NCBI RefSeq assembly: GCF_000236165.1
Contig: NZ_CM001373.1
Location: forward strand, 2,936,726 to 3,000,725
Direction: 5' to 3'
DNA: 64,000 nucleotides
From: Fluoribacter dumoffii NY 23
GTDB taxonomy: Bacteria; Pseudomonadota; Gammaproteobacteria; Legionellales; Legionellaceae
Shown piece by piece: positions 27,481 through 35,953 of this stretch (its first letter is position 1; each line of letters opens with the position of its first letter). Position numbers and translations under genes: made by a program. The notes below the pieces were generated by a model. It was not told the origin of the DNA and made no database searches. It saw only the letters and a program-made list of their open reading frames with translations.

Positions 27481-28935
27481 ATGAGCTATTCTTCATTTAG
27501 GGTCGATAAGAATTATGAGTCGAATGTGTTAACCAAGCTCAATATTAAAAACAAAGGTCTTTTATACTTTTTTTTCTTTTTTCTAGCCATTGCTCTTGTG
27601 AGTCTAATCTCTTGTTTGTTTGTATTGAAACATATCGCCATCCAGGAAGTTATTGATGGAAATGAACGTTATCAATTGTATGTATTAGCAAATAAACTTC
27701 GTCAGAGCTCTGATGATTTGACTGAGTTGGCACGCCTGTATGTAATAACAGGGGAGAAAAAGTATCGCGACTATTACAATGAGACCTTATCAATACGTAA
27801 TGGGAGCGCCCCCCTTCCCTCCGATTACGATGAATTGTACTGGGATTTTGTTATGGGTAATAAACCTCCCCATACATTCAAGCCGGCAAAATCATTAGCA
27901 GCGATGATGTTAGAGCACCAGTTTACTCTTAAAGAATTTTCCTTACTGAATGAAGCCGAAAATCAAAGCAACAAGCTTGCAGAAACTGAAACTCAAGCCA
28001 TGAATCTTGTGGAAGGCAAATATCAAGATAAATCAGGAAATTATTCGATTATCGGCAAACCAGATCCTCAATTAGCGCAACAAATGGTTTTTGGTGAAGA
28101 TTATTTGAAGAAAAAATTACAGGTGATGAAACCTTTGCAGGAATTTTTTACCCTTGTAAACAATCGGACTTTCTTAAAAAATGAAAAGATTGATTTGGAG
28201 ATGTCAAAAATTATTGCCCTGGCACTCGCCCTTTCAATTCTGTCCACAATACTTATGCTCTTTTTTATTATTCACGCATTAAACACCTTATCCAAGGTTA
28301 ATGAGGAGAATGATTTATTACTCTTGAATATCCTGCCTGAATCCATCGCCTCACGCCTAAAAATGGGAGAGGAAGAGATTGCGGATGAATTTTCCCAAGC
28401 CAGTGTGATGTTTGCGGATATTATTAATTTTACCCAGTTGACTGAACAATTAGGCGCAAAAAAAACGGTGGGCATTTTAAATCGGTTATTTGCCGAGCTA
28501 GACAAGCTTACAGAAAAATATCATGTAGAGAAAGTTAAAACGATTGGCGACAATTACATGGCTGTATCCGGTGTCCCTGAACAAACCACTCGCCATGCAA
28601 TCAATATTGCTAACTATGCCTTGGCTGTCCTGGATAAAATGATGGCTTTTAATAAAGAAAATCAGATGAATCTCCAGTTTCGCATTGGCATCACTTACGG
28701 TACGGTAATTGCTGGAATAATTGGCCATAAAAAATTTGTTTATGATATTTGGGGAAATGTAGTAAACCTGGCCAGTCGATTGGAGGAAACCTCACTTCCT
28801 AACAAAATCCACATCTCTGAAAAAATGGCTTTTATGCTTGCAGATGAGTTCATTGTGGAGCCACGAGACGTTCTGAAAATGAAAGGGATTGGCGAGGTCA
28901 AAACCTATTTCCTGCTAGGAAAAAAAGAGAAATAA
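27481..28935 (+). CDS. Membrane class III adenylate cyclase
   Basis: 484 residues. Two membrane helices (about 25-50 with a phenylalanine run, and 240-266) bracket a roughly 190-residue extracytoplasmic sensor region. The cytoplasmic cyclase domain carries the metal-binding Asp313 (FADIINFT) and Asp357 (TIGDNYMA), the adenine-specifying pair Lys353 and Asp422 (YDIWG), and the transition-state residues Asn429 and Arg433 (VNLASR). All catalytic residues are present, so it should make cAMP from ATP as a homodimer in response to an unknown periplasmic signal. Legionella species have several such cyclases. The start ATG has no strong ribosome site. Confidence 0.92.
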   Translation: MSYSSFRVDKNYESNVLTKLNIKNKGLLYFFFFFLAIALVSLISCLFVLKHIAIQEVIDGNERYQLYVLANKLRQSSDDLTELARLYVITGEKKYRDYYNETLSIRNGSAPLPSDYDELYWDFVMGNKPPHTFKPAKSLAAMMLEHQFTLKEFSLLNEAENQSNKLAETETQAMNLVEGKYQDKSGNYSIIGKPDPQLAQQMVFGEDYLKKKLQVMKPLQEFFTLVNNRTFLKNEKIDLEMSKIIALALALSILSTILMLFFIIHALNTLSKVNEENDLLLLNILPESIASRLKMGEEEIADEFSQASVMFADIINFTQLTEQLGAKKTVGILNRLFAELDKLTEKYHVEKVKTIGDNYMAVSGVPEQTTRHAINIANYALAVLDKMMAFNKENQMNLQFRIGITYGTVIAGIIGHKKFVYDIWGNVVNLASRLEETSLPNKIHISEKMAFMLADEFIVEPRDVLKMKGIGEVKTYFLLGKKEK

Positions 28936-28949
28936 TCACAAAGTATTAT

Positions 28950-29363
28950 TTAGGCATGACACCGGGAGCATATTCCATAGATGTTTAAAGCATGATCTGT
29001 CATCTGAAAATTAGCCCGTTCCGCTATTGCTCTTTGTCTTTGTTCGATAACTTCATCAACAAATTCCTCAACGCGGCCACATTTGATACAAACGAGATGG
29101 TCGTGATGATCTCCCTGGCTTAATTCAAATACCGAATGGCCCCCTTCAAAATTATGGCGGGTCACCAATCCGGCAGCTTCAAATTGCGTCAATACCCGGT
29201 AAACGGTAGCAAGTCCAATATCCTCTCCCGTTTCCAACAATGCTTTATAAACACCCTCTGCACTTAAATGATGGTTGGGAGATTGCTCCAATATTTGCAA
29301 TACTTTTAAACGTGGTAAAGTAATTTTTAATCCAGCATTCTTAAGCTGCTTGCTTTCTTCCAT
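28950..29363 (-). CDS. fur: Ferric uptake regulator Fur
   Basis: 137 residues from ATG 29363, chosen because AAGGGGAGC lies just upstream; the longer open frame is spurious and runs through the bamE promoter. The winged-helix part (LKITLPRLKVLQILEQ) is followed by the metal-binding region HHDHLVCIKCGRVEEF and a C-terminal CSRC pair. These residues match the iron-sensing and structural zinc sites of Fur. It represses iron-uptake genes when iron is abundant. It is divergent from bamE, an arrangement common in gammaproteobacteria. Confidence 0.96.
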   Translation of the reverse strand: MEESKQLKNAGLKITLPRLKVLQILEQSPNHHLSAEGVYKALLETGEDIGLATVYRVLTQFEAAGLVTRHNFEGGHSVFELSQGDHHDHLVCIKCGRVEEFVDEVIEQRQRAIAERANFQMTDHALNIYGICSRCHA

Positions 29364-29463
29364 TAATGCTCCCCTTTCGCTGTAAAAAACTTGTATTCTC
29401 TTGCAGGTGTCTTTCAGTAAATGACGTGTTATTATGGCGAAATTTTTCACGATAGGCAAAAAA

Positions 29464-29823
29464 ATGAGAATAATAATTTTTCTACTTGGAATTGTATTTA
29501 CCCTAACCCTGACACAATGTGCATCCTTTGATCTATCTCGTCGAGTAGTACAGCAAGGAAACTTATTATCGCAAGCTCGAATTGACCGACTTAAAATTGG
29601 CATGAGCAAGAATGACGTTGCCATATTATTGGGTACCAGCTTGTTAAGCCCTACTTTTAACAACGATCGCTGGGATTATGCATACACATGGCGTAGAGGT
29701 CATGGCCCGATGACCATCTCCTCAATAAGCTTGTATTTTCATAACGACAGATTAACCCGTATGGAGCGCGATAAATTCAAGCCTGGAGTTGGCCTCACTG
29801 AACCAGATATTAATGAAGAATAA
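29464..29823 (+). CDS. bamE: Outer membrane assembly lipoprotein BamE
   Basis: 119 residues from ATG 29464, which gives a proper lipoprotein leader (MRIIIFLLGIVFTLTLTQC, acylated Cys19); an ATG ten codons upstream is possible. The mature part has the SmpA/OmlA signature: RLKIGMSKNDVAILLGTSLL and, later, WDYAYTWRR. BamE is an accessory subunit of the BAM complex that inserts beta-barrel proteins. The gene is divergent from fur. Confidence 0.93.
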   Translation: MRIIIFLLGIVFTLTLTQCASFDLSRRVVQQGNLLSQARIDRLKIGMSKNDVAILLGTSLLSPTFNNDRWDYAYTWRRGHGPMTISSISLYFHNDRLTRMERDKFKPGVGLTEPDINEE

Positions 29824-29835
29824 CCATTCCAGAGG

Positions 29836-29936
29836 AGGCGCATGGAAGCGCCTGTCATCTCAAATACAAATGAAGGCTGGCGAAAAAAGATTCTGAATTC
29901 AGGTTTCATTTCCCGGATTAAGCGGATCCATCCGGG
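29836..29936. repeat. Intergenic palindromes, REP-like element
   Basis: Between bamE and rnfH three palindromes lie close together: AGGCGC/GCGCCT around six bases (29836-29853), CTGAATTCAG (29893-29902), and CCCGGAT/ATCCGGG around an 11-base core with AGCGGAT (29912-29936). The last has the form of dispersed extragenic palindromes, and a related unit follows ssb. A terminator role for the convergent genes is also possible, but no T-run follows. Confidence 0.45.
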
Positions 29937-29952
29937 CTAAACAACAATCAAG

Positions 29953-30234
29953 TTATCTCTCTTGACGGGAACGAGTTGCTTTGAGACGTCGCTTCTCTTT
30001 AGGATCCAGGACCAAAGGCCGATATATTTCCACCCTGTCTCCTTCGTGCAAAACATGATCTAAAGAAACTTGCTTTGCAAAAATTCCCACAGCCATATCT
30101 CGAGTTTCTGGATGCATGGTGTAAATACCGGATAACTTGAGTGCATCCAGGACGGTTGCTCCAGATCGAAGATCTAGAGTTCTCTGTATTACATTCTTGT
30201 CGACAGTGATGTAAACCAACTCCACCTTAACCAT
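29953..30234 (-). CDS. rnfH: RnfH/RatB family ubiquitin-like protein
   Basis: 93 residues from ATG 30234, which overlaps the ratA stop by 8 bp. The sequence begins MVKVELVYIT and has the family centre SGIYTMHPE and the end EGDRVEIYRPL..DPKEKRR. This is a small beta-grasp protein. RnfH and RatA are paired in most gammaproteobacteria; the biochemical role of RnfH is not settled. Confidence 0.92.
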   Translation of the reverse strand: MVKVELVYITVDKNVIQRTLDLRSGATVLDALKLSGIYTMHPETRDMAVGIFAKQVSLDHVLHEGDRVEIYRPLVLDPKEKRRLKATRSRQER

Positions 30235-30655
30235 AAATAGCCTTTGCTCGTTCACAAAATGAATCAACCATTTTATCTGTTACTTGTTCAAAAACAGGCC
30301 CAAGAAGCATGGAAAACATGCGCCCTGCAAATTCAAATTCCAGATCAAAAGAAACTTTACATCCTTCCGCTACTTCGTCAAAGCGCCAGAAACCTTCTAA
30401 ATGACTAAATGGACCATCAACAAGGCGAATTTCTATCATTTTATTAATTTGCAATCTGTTGCGTGTAGTAAATGATTTACTCATACCTGCAGCACCAATA
30501 ACAAGAGTTGCCTGCACTTCATCTTCATCGCGATGATGAACCAAGCTTTCTGTGCAATACGGTAAAAATTCCGCATAACGTTCTACTTCATTCACTAATG
30601 AAAACATTTGCTCGCAGGTATAATTAACAGTACGTGACTTCTTCACTATGGGCAT
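30227..30655 (-). CDS. ratA: RatA/Coq10-type START-domain protein
   Basis: 142 residues. The pattern SRTVNYTCEQMFSLVNEVERYAEFLPYC, split as a helix and strand of the polyketide-cyclase fold, followed by GPFSHLEGFWRF, is that of the RatA/Coq10 family. In E. coli RatA was described as a 50S-binding inhibitor of 70S assembly; the family also includes ubiquinone-binding Coq10. Calling it a toxin is therefore uncertain. It overlaps rnfH and starts next to the esterase stop. Confidence 0.92.
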   Translation of the reverse strand: MPIVKKSRTVNYTCEQMFSLVNEVERYAEFLPYCTESLVHHRDEDEVQATLVIGAAGMSKSFTTRNRLQINKMIEIRLVDGPFSHLEGFWRFDEVAEGCKVSFDLEFEFAGRMFSMLLGPVFEQVTDKMVDSFCERAKAIYG

Positions 30656-31311
30656 TATGCTTCTCCCCGAATTCTATCTCTAAACCACAGACTCAAATCT
30701 TCTATTTCTTCAAAACAAACGGAATGTTCCATAGGATACTTAAAATAAGAAATGTTTTCATATCCTTTGTCCAAGAGCCAATCCTTACTGGATTCAGTCC
30801 ATTGAGGTAAAACCAGAGAGTCAAATTGTCCTGACCCCATAAAAAAAGAAGTACTCTTGTCCAGTGTTGGTCTGGTATGTGCTGCTAAAGGCAGGTAAGC
30901 GGACAAAGCAATCACTCCCCCCAAGCGAGCGGTTGTATGAAGAGCGGTGTGGAGCGCCATTGCCCCGCCTTGCGAAAACCCTGCTAAAAAAATCTGTTCG
31001 TAGGTAAAACCATCATTTAATTGTTCGTCCATGACCTTACGTATAACCCGCTCAGATTGTTCAATCCCTTCTTTATCCTCCCGATCAATGAGTTTCATAC
31101 CGAAAATATCATACCAGGCAGGCATGATCATCCCGCCATTTAGGGTAACCGGGCGTTGAGGAGCATTAATAAACACATGGCGTAATGCAACATCAACCCC
31201 CTTTAATTGATCGGCCAAACCCATCATATCGGAAGAATCTGCGCCTAATCCATGCATCCAAATCACGCATCCTTGGGCTTGAGCCTGTGACTCATTTATA
31301 AATACATTCAA
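30655..31311 (-). CDS. Carboxylesterase/phospholipase (alpha/beta hydrolase)
   Basis: 218 residues if translation begins at TTG 31311, which has GGGGA six to seven bases before it. A TTG at 31332 would add seven residues; no ATG fits well. Motifs: oxyanion WMHGLGAD, nucleophile elbow GFSQGG with Ser113, then Asp164 (SGQFDS) and His196 (PMEHS). This is the YpfH/carboxylesterase 2 family, cytoplasmic enzymes that hydrolyse short acyl esters or lysophospholipids. It abuts ratA, so the two are probably co-transcribed. Confidence 0.87.
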   Translation of the reverse strand: MNVFINESQAQAQGCVIWMHGLGADSSDMMGLADQLKGVDVALRHVFINAPQRPVTLNGGMIMPAWYDIFGMKLIDREDKEGIEQSERVIRKVMDEQLNDGFTYEQIFLAGFSQGGAMALHTALHTTARLGGVIALSAYLPLAAHTRPTLDKSTSFFMGSGQFDSLVLPQWTESSKDWLLDKGYENISYFKYPMEHSVCFEEIEDLSLWFRDRIRGEA

Positions 31312-31525
31312 AACAAATCCCCACACAGACAAAAAGAGAAATTATCGCTAATGCACCAGCACAGTGCAAGTTATACCAACCTTATATTTGATGATAAATC
31401 CGCCAAAAAGAAATCAAATAAATGCCAACTCGACCAATAATGGCACAAAAAAATCGCTTATCCTATTCCATTATTACTCAACATGTTTTATAGTGCGCTA
31501 CAGTGCATTAATAAGCGGCAAAAAT

Positions 31526-34456
31526 ATGTTTCGTAAAATAGAATCAAAATCATATACCCTTACAATGTTGGGCACAGATACTGTATATACCCCAACCTTA
31601 AAAAACAAGAAAAAAGTCCGTGTAAACAGAGGAGCTACAGTAACGGAATATTACCCCAAGGGTGAAACTCTAAGTATAGTTTCCACATTAATTAAAACAA
31701 ATGAAGCCCCTGTTATTGATCACAAACAACTTGCTCCATATCAATCTTCAGAGGTTGCTATTGTCAATGGCCCCAGGACTGAAGGAAGCAATGTCGGCGA
31801 AAAAATCGGCATTGGACTTGGTCTTGCCTTAAATGCACTTGTTCGCGGGCAGACCGAACTCAATGAAATTGCCCATAGCCGAGGCGGGGTTGAATCCATC
31901 CTGATTGCTCATGAAATCAATTCGGTGAAAGAAATAATTGCTTCTTGTGAAAACTTTGAGCAGTTAATAGGCAGACTTACTAGCCTGCAAACAGAGCGGC
32001 AAAAAGCCCCCCCTAAAGGACAAGCCGTTAATAACACGCCTGATATCATTATTCCCTTATTGACCCAACTTCCTAAAGGAAAAGAAGCCCGAGACCAATG
32101 GTTTAATGCATTAAAAGCCAATATCCCTAACGTGTCAATGAACCTATTTATCATTGACCCTGTCCCTGGTGATGTGTGTTGGCCTATAACATGGTACGAC
32201 TCAAGATTCTTTACTATTCCGCCTATTGTCAAATATGCAGAATTTGTTTACTACGAAAATGAACATTCAGATTGGGGCTTTACACCTATTTATCCCGAAG
32301 CTTCTAATCCCGAAAATCAAGTAATTATTCGCAATACCTTACCGGGACATCATGGAACAGGCTCTGCCGGTACTAATGCATCACAACAAAATGTAGTCGT
32401 TTCTCCCGAAAAAACCAAATCGACCCATGTCCAAAAATTGATGATTTTTAAATTACTCAAATTTTTAACGGAGCATGGGGTTGAATTTAAGGATGCCCAG
32501 GAGATTTTTCGCGAACATACCGGTCTGGGTAAAAAATACATTACGTTCCTGGAAGGATTGGGAGAGGCGGGTATTGAGGTAGCCCACCTGGATTTCCCTG
32601 CCATATTCCGCAAACTTTACGACAGAATTTATGAAAACAGAGCTGCCTATGAAGCTTTTAATGCAACCCACTATACTTTAATGGGAGTTGCCCCTCAACG
32701 AAAAGTGTTGCGCACCAACCATAAATATGGGCTATTAACCGAAGTTTTCCCGAAAAACAAAGGATATGTTAACGAAGAACACAGTTTTTTGATGAAAGAA
32801 TATTTCTTTAAAATACTGCAAGTCCATTCAAGTGAACAGCAAAGTCTGACAGGATTGATAAAGTCAGCGCAAACCGTATTAACCAAAAACATTAAACGCA
32901 TAACCAATCTTTCATCTTCGCTTACAGAACATTCAATTACTGCAACAGCAATACTTGATAGTGAAGATGCCCGTAAAGATGTTTTGAGTACTTTTGGTAC
33001 ATTAATTCAAAGGGTGAGTCAACAATATCTGACTGATGATTGGAGCACAGAAAGCAAGCAAGAGGAAAAAAAGGAACTTTTTAGCGCCATAATTACTGTA
33101 TTTTCTGAATTCGAAGAATTATTGCAAATAGACAATCCAACCATCAATGAATTTGTGACAGCGCTCCTTGATTTGAGTATGAAGGGAATAATAGAAACGG
33201 TAGATCAACAACATAAAAATCTCGAAGAAGAACTGCATCATCTTCAAACACCAACTGACACCAAACTGAAATACTTTTTTAATACTTTATTAATGCGAAT
33301 CAATAATGATGAAAGTAATTCAGGATCTGAAATTAATCCGCTCCTTCTCACCATATTTGAAAGTCCTGAATTTTCAGAATTAGCCAATTACCCAGTAAGA
33401 AGCAAAATTGAATACCTGTGTGAACAATTAAAAGATCAATTGCCTCAAAAGGAAGATTCAAACCTGGTTGACCAGCTTGCGGCGCGATTTGAGGAGCAAT
33501 ATGGGGACAGCTTCAGTGAATTTGAAAAATTATATTCTCAAATAGAAGTCTTTATTAATGACATCTCTGCCTTAAGCGAGCGATTTGTAAAGCAGGAAAA
33601 CGTCTTTAATAAGCATGAACTTACCCTTCGCAAAGAAGCCCAGGCCTTAATCGATGTCGCCGCACAAAAATTTTACCATGACAGACCGAATGCATTACCT
33701 GAACCCGCAGAAAAAGGCAGCTTTAAAGAATTAGTCGAACGACATGCCATTAATAAATATGGAGTAGTAGATAGGCTTAAACAACAAAAGGCACTCTTGG
33801 AAATTCAAAAGGCACAATTAAGTGCCAATATCCACTTGATGGAACACCAAATAGCGGAAAAGGAGCAAGCTGAACGGGAACTAAACGCCTCTTTAGAGGC
33901 AGAGAAAGCCAAAAAAAATGAATATCATTCAGCATTGAATGATGAAAAAGAAGCGGAGTATTTACTCCTCATTAATAAAAAACTTGTCCCCTTAACCGAA
34001 GAATACCTGTCTTTTTTGGAAGGAGAATTATCTCATAGGCCTCCAGAGCTCGAACTCGACGATGAGATTAAAGCCAAAGATGAAAAAATAAAAGCCGACA
34101 TTGCGAAAGTAACCAAATTACATAAAATTTTGACTGATAACGTGAGTATTCCACATCCCAAAGATCGTTTGCGTTTATTTTACACTAAACTGGATAAGCA
34201 TGAAAAAACATTAGTACAAGAACATGATCCTGATTGGGTGTGTTATAGAAGAAATGCACTCATTGCTGCAGGAATCCTTTTAAGCGGCATCGTTCCTGGA
34301 TTGATTGTACTTGCAATTTATTCTCAAATAGGCAAAACCTCCGTAAAATCGCCTTTATTTTGGCACACTTCCGGACAAAATGCAGTGTCTTCACTGAACC
34401 AGCATAGGAAAGATGCTGACATTGAGGACATTAATAATGAAGCACTTAACCCTTAA
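31526..34456 (+). CDS. Effector candidate with Tle1/DUF2235-like lipase domain
   Basis: 976 residues from ATG 31526. The frame stays open upstream to a GTG at 31364, but that stretch looks non-coding. The N-terminal domain has a serine-hydrolase arrangement: Ser118 in AHSRGG, Asp211 in FIIDPVPG and His275/276 in LPGHHGTG. The spacing and motif shapes recall DUF2235/Tle1 phospholipases. A long helical region follows, with a strong coiled coil around 770-900 and a hydrophobic hairpin near 930-955 (ALIAAGILLSGIVPGLIVLA). No signal peptide. Combined with the Legionella context this suggests a translocated, membrane-associated lipase-type effector. Substrate and secretion are inferred. Confidence 0.65.
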   Translation: MFRKIESKSYTLTMLGTDTVYTPTLKNKKKVRVNRGATVTEYYPKGETLSIVSTLIKTNEAPVIDHKQLAPYQSSEVAIVNGPRTEGSNVGEKIGIGLGLALNALVRGQTELNEIAHSRGGVESILIAHEINSVKEIIASCENFEQLIGRLTSLQTERQKAPPKGQAVNNTPDIIIPLLTQLPKGKEARDQWFNALKANIPNVSMNLFIIDPVPGDVCWPITWYDSRFFTIPPIVKYAEFVYYENEHSDWGFTPIYPEASNPENQVIIRNTLPGHHGTGSAGTNASQQNVVVSPEKTKSTHVQKLMIFKLLKFLTEHGVEFKDAQEIFREHTGLGKKYITFLEGLGEAGIEVAHLDFPAIFRKLYDRIYENRAAYEAFNATHYTLMGVAPQRKVLRTNHKYGLLTEVFPKNKGYVNEEHSFLMKEYFFKILQVHSSEQQSLTGLIKSAQTVLTKNIKRITNLSSSLTEHSITATAILDSEDARKDVLSTFGTLIQRVSQQYLTDDWSTESKQEEKKELFSAIITVFSEFEELLQIDNPTINEFVTALLDLSMKGIIETVDQQHKNLEEELHHLQTPTDTKLKYFFNTLLMRINNDESNSGSEINPLLLTIFESPEFSELANYPVRSKIEYLCEQLKDQLPQKEDSNLVDQLAARFEEQYGDSFSEFEKLYSQIEVFINDISALSERFVKQENVFNKHELTLRKEAQALIDVAAQKFYHDRPNALPEPAEKGSFKELVERHAINKYGVVDRLKQQKALLEIQKAQLSANIHLMEHQIAEKEQAERELNASLEAEKAKKNEYHSALNDEKEAEYLLLINKKLVPLTEEYLSFLEGELSHRPPELELDDEIKAKDEKIKADIAKVTKLHKILTDNVSIPHPKDRLRLFYTKLDKHEKTLVQEHDPDWVCYRRNALIAAGILLSGIVPGLIVLAIYSQIGKTSVKSPLFWHTSGQNAVSSLNQHRKDADIEDINNEALNP

Positions 34457-34582
34457 AAGCTAAACTGAATGAATCCCTGCCGGTTTGATTTGCCCATCCG
34501 GCCGGGAAATCTTGCCTCTTACTTGAATTTTTCGCCAAATCAATGGATAGTTACGGTTTATATCTTTTAAAATGTAATTCCA

Positions 34583-34696
34583 ATGAAAAAACTTTATTTT
34601 TTACTTACGATTTGCATCGTTGTCTTTATAGTGGGGTGTGGGCAAAAAGGCCCTCTTTATTTGCCAGCCCCCCAAAAAAACACCTCAAGCAAATAA
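34583..34696 (+). CDS. lptM: LPS-assembly lipoprotein LptM (YifL)
   Basis: 37 residues, read directly because it is very short. The leader MKKLYFLLTICIVVFIVGC gives a lipidated Cys19, followed by the hallmark GQKGPLYLP. LptM is a tiny outer-membrane lipoprotein that helps maturation of the LptD/LptE LPS translocon. It lies just upstream of dapF, its usual neighbour in gammaproteobacteria. Confidence 0.9.
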   Translation: MKKLYFLLTICIVVFIVGCGQKGPLYLPAPQKNTSSK

Positions 34697-34705
34697 CACT
34701 AATTC

Positions 34706-34728
34706 GGTAAAAAATAATTTACCTTTTA
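34706..34728 (+). terminator. Weak hairpin after lptM
   Basis: Perfect 6-bp stem GGTAAA / TTTACC with a six-base AT loop, followed by TTTTAT. The stem is short and AT-rich, so it may only attenuate transcription between lptM and dapF. Confidence 0.35.
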
Positions 34729-34814
34729 TACTAAGAAAAGGACGTATTCCTTGCAAAAACAGAAAACAGTTATAGGAATGCGCACATTAACATTATTTGC
34801 TCCAACACAACGGT

Positions 34815-35645
34815 ATGAAAATTAAATTTACTAAAATGCATGGCTTGGGTAATGACTTCATCGTTATTGATGGAATAAATCAAAATATAAACCTCAGCCC
34901 TCAACAAATAACCGCCCTGGCTCAGCGGCATACGGGCATAGGTTTTGACCAATGTTTACTTCTTGAGGCGAGTAGCCAAAAGGGTATTGATTTTAACTAT
35001 CGCATCTTTAATGCCGATGGTCAGGAAGTGGGTCAATGTGGTAATGGTGCACGCTGCCTCGCTTTATTTGCAAAATATTACAGACTCACGGATAAAAATC
35101 ATTTAACTGTAGCTACCCGCACTACCCAAATGAAATTACATATTAATGAGGATTCGAGCGTGAGCGTCGATATGGGCATTCCTCTATTGTCTCCTGCTGA
35201 TATCCCATTCATTGCAGATGAGCAGTCCGCTGAATATTCTTTAGCTCTCCTCCAAAATAAAAATATAAACATTCATGCTGTAAGCGTGGGAAATCCGCAT
35301 GCAGTCTTGGTCGTGGAAAATATAAATACAGCCCCGGTTGAATCTTTAGGGAAGGAAATCAGCCTACATCCACGCTTTCCTGCTCAGGTTAATGTGGGAT
35401 TCATGCAAGTTGAAACACCGCATTCTATTAAATTAAGAGTATATGAACGTGGCTGCGGGGAAACACTAGCCTGTGGAAGCGGTGCTGTTGCAGCGGCTGT
35501 TATTGGAAGATTGTATTATCAGTTAGACCAGAAAATTGAGGTTGAATTACCCGGTGGTAATTTATTTATTGAATGGCCAGCGTTCGATAAATCGATAATT
35601 TTAACTGGACCCGCTGTTTTTGTTTATGAAGGAATTTTGTTTTAA
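34815..35645 (+). CDS. dapF: Diaminopimelate epimerase
   Basis: 276 residues from ATG 34815 (MKIKFTKMHGLGNDF, the invariant DapF start); a TTG six codons earlier is unlikely. The two catalytic cysteines are Cys75 (GQCGNGARC) and Cys220 (GETLACGSGA). The enzyme converts LL- to meso-diaminopimelate for lysine and peptidoglycan synthesis. It is preceded by lptM. No lysA or xerC is seen downstream, where an effector-like gene lies instead. Confidence 0.97.
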   Translation: MKIKFTKMHGLGNDFIVIDGINQNINLSPQQITALAQRHTGIGFDQCLLLEASSQKGIDFNYRIFNADGQEVGQCGNGARCLALFAKYYRLTDKNHLTVATRTTQMKLHINEDSSVSVDMGIPLLSPADIPFIADEQSAEYSLALLQNKNINIHAVSVGNPHAVLVVENINTAPVESLGKEISLHPRFPAQVNVGFMQVETPHSIKLRVYERGCGETLACGSGAVAAAVIGRLYYQLDQKIEVELPGGNLFIEWPAFDKSIILTGPAVFVYEGILF

Positions 35646-35953
35646 GCTTTTTACTCTTTTTTTTCTTAATCTCTTAATTCAATACCAATATTTCCTATGC
35701 AAAATTAACACAAGTATTGAAATTTCTTTACAAAGAGTTATCCTGAAAGAACGCCTCACACTTGCGCCTTTCCAAAATTCAATATCAGACTTCTTAAAAT
35801 ACTTGATGCAGTGAGCAAAGTTGAAGTAGAAACGGAGCGTAGAATCAGAGTCTTGAGGATGCGAGCACCGCATGGATGAAATAATTTGCAGCTGCAGTGA
35901 AGTTTGGAGAAAGTCCATTTTGGAAATTGGTGCTTGTCTCAAAGGAGAGTGCC
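35646..35953. other. Intergenic region upstream of effector candidate
   Basis: About 308 bases. The first part is T-rich (35649-35668) with a double CTTAAT (35665-35678); the rest shows no ORF with a ribosome site. Just before 35954 lies AAAGGAG, the strong ribosome site of the next gene. No clear promoter pair or hairpin was found. Confidence 0.4.

Noticed and set aside
30227..30655. RatA as a toxin of a toxin-antitoxin pair
   Set aside because: RatA/RnfH pairs are housekeeping-like and widely conserved; nothing here shows toxin-antitoxin behaviour, so only the family name is used.
35665..35678. Two CTTAAT copies resembling a PmrA box upstream of an effector candidate
   Set aside because: The copies are 8 bases apart; the PmrA direct repeat has an 11-base period, and the stretch is simply T-rich.
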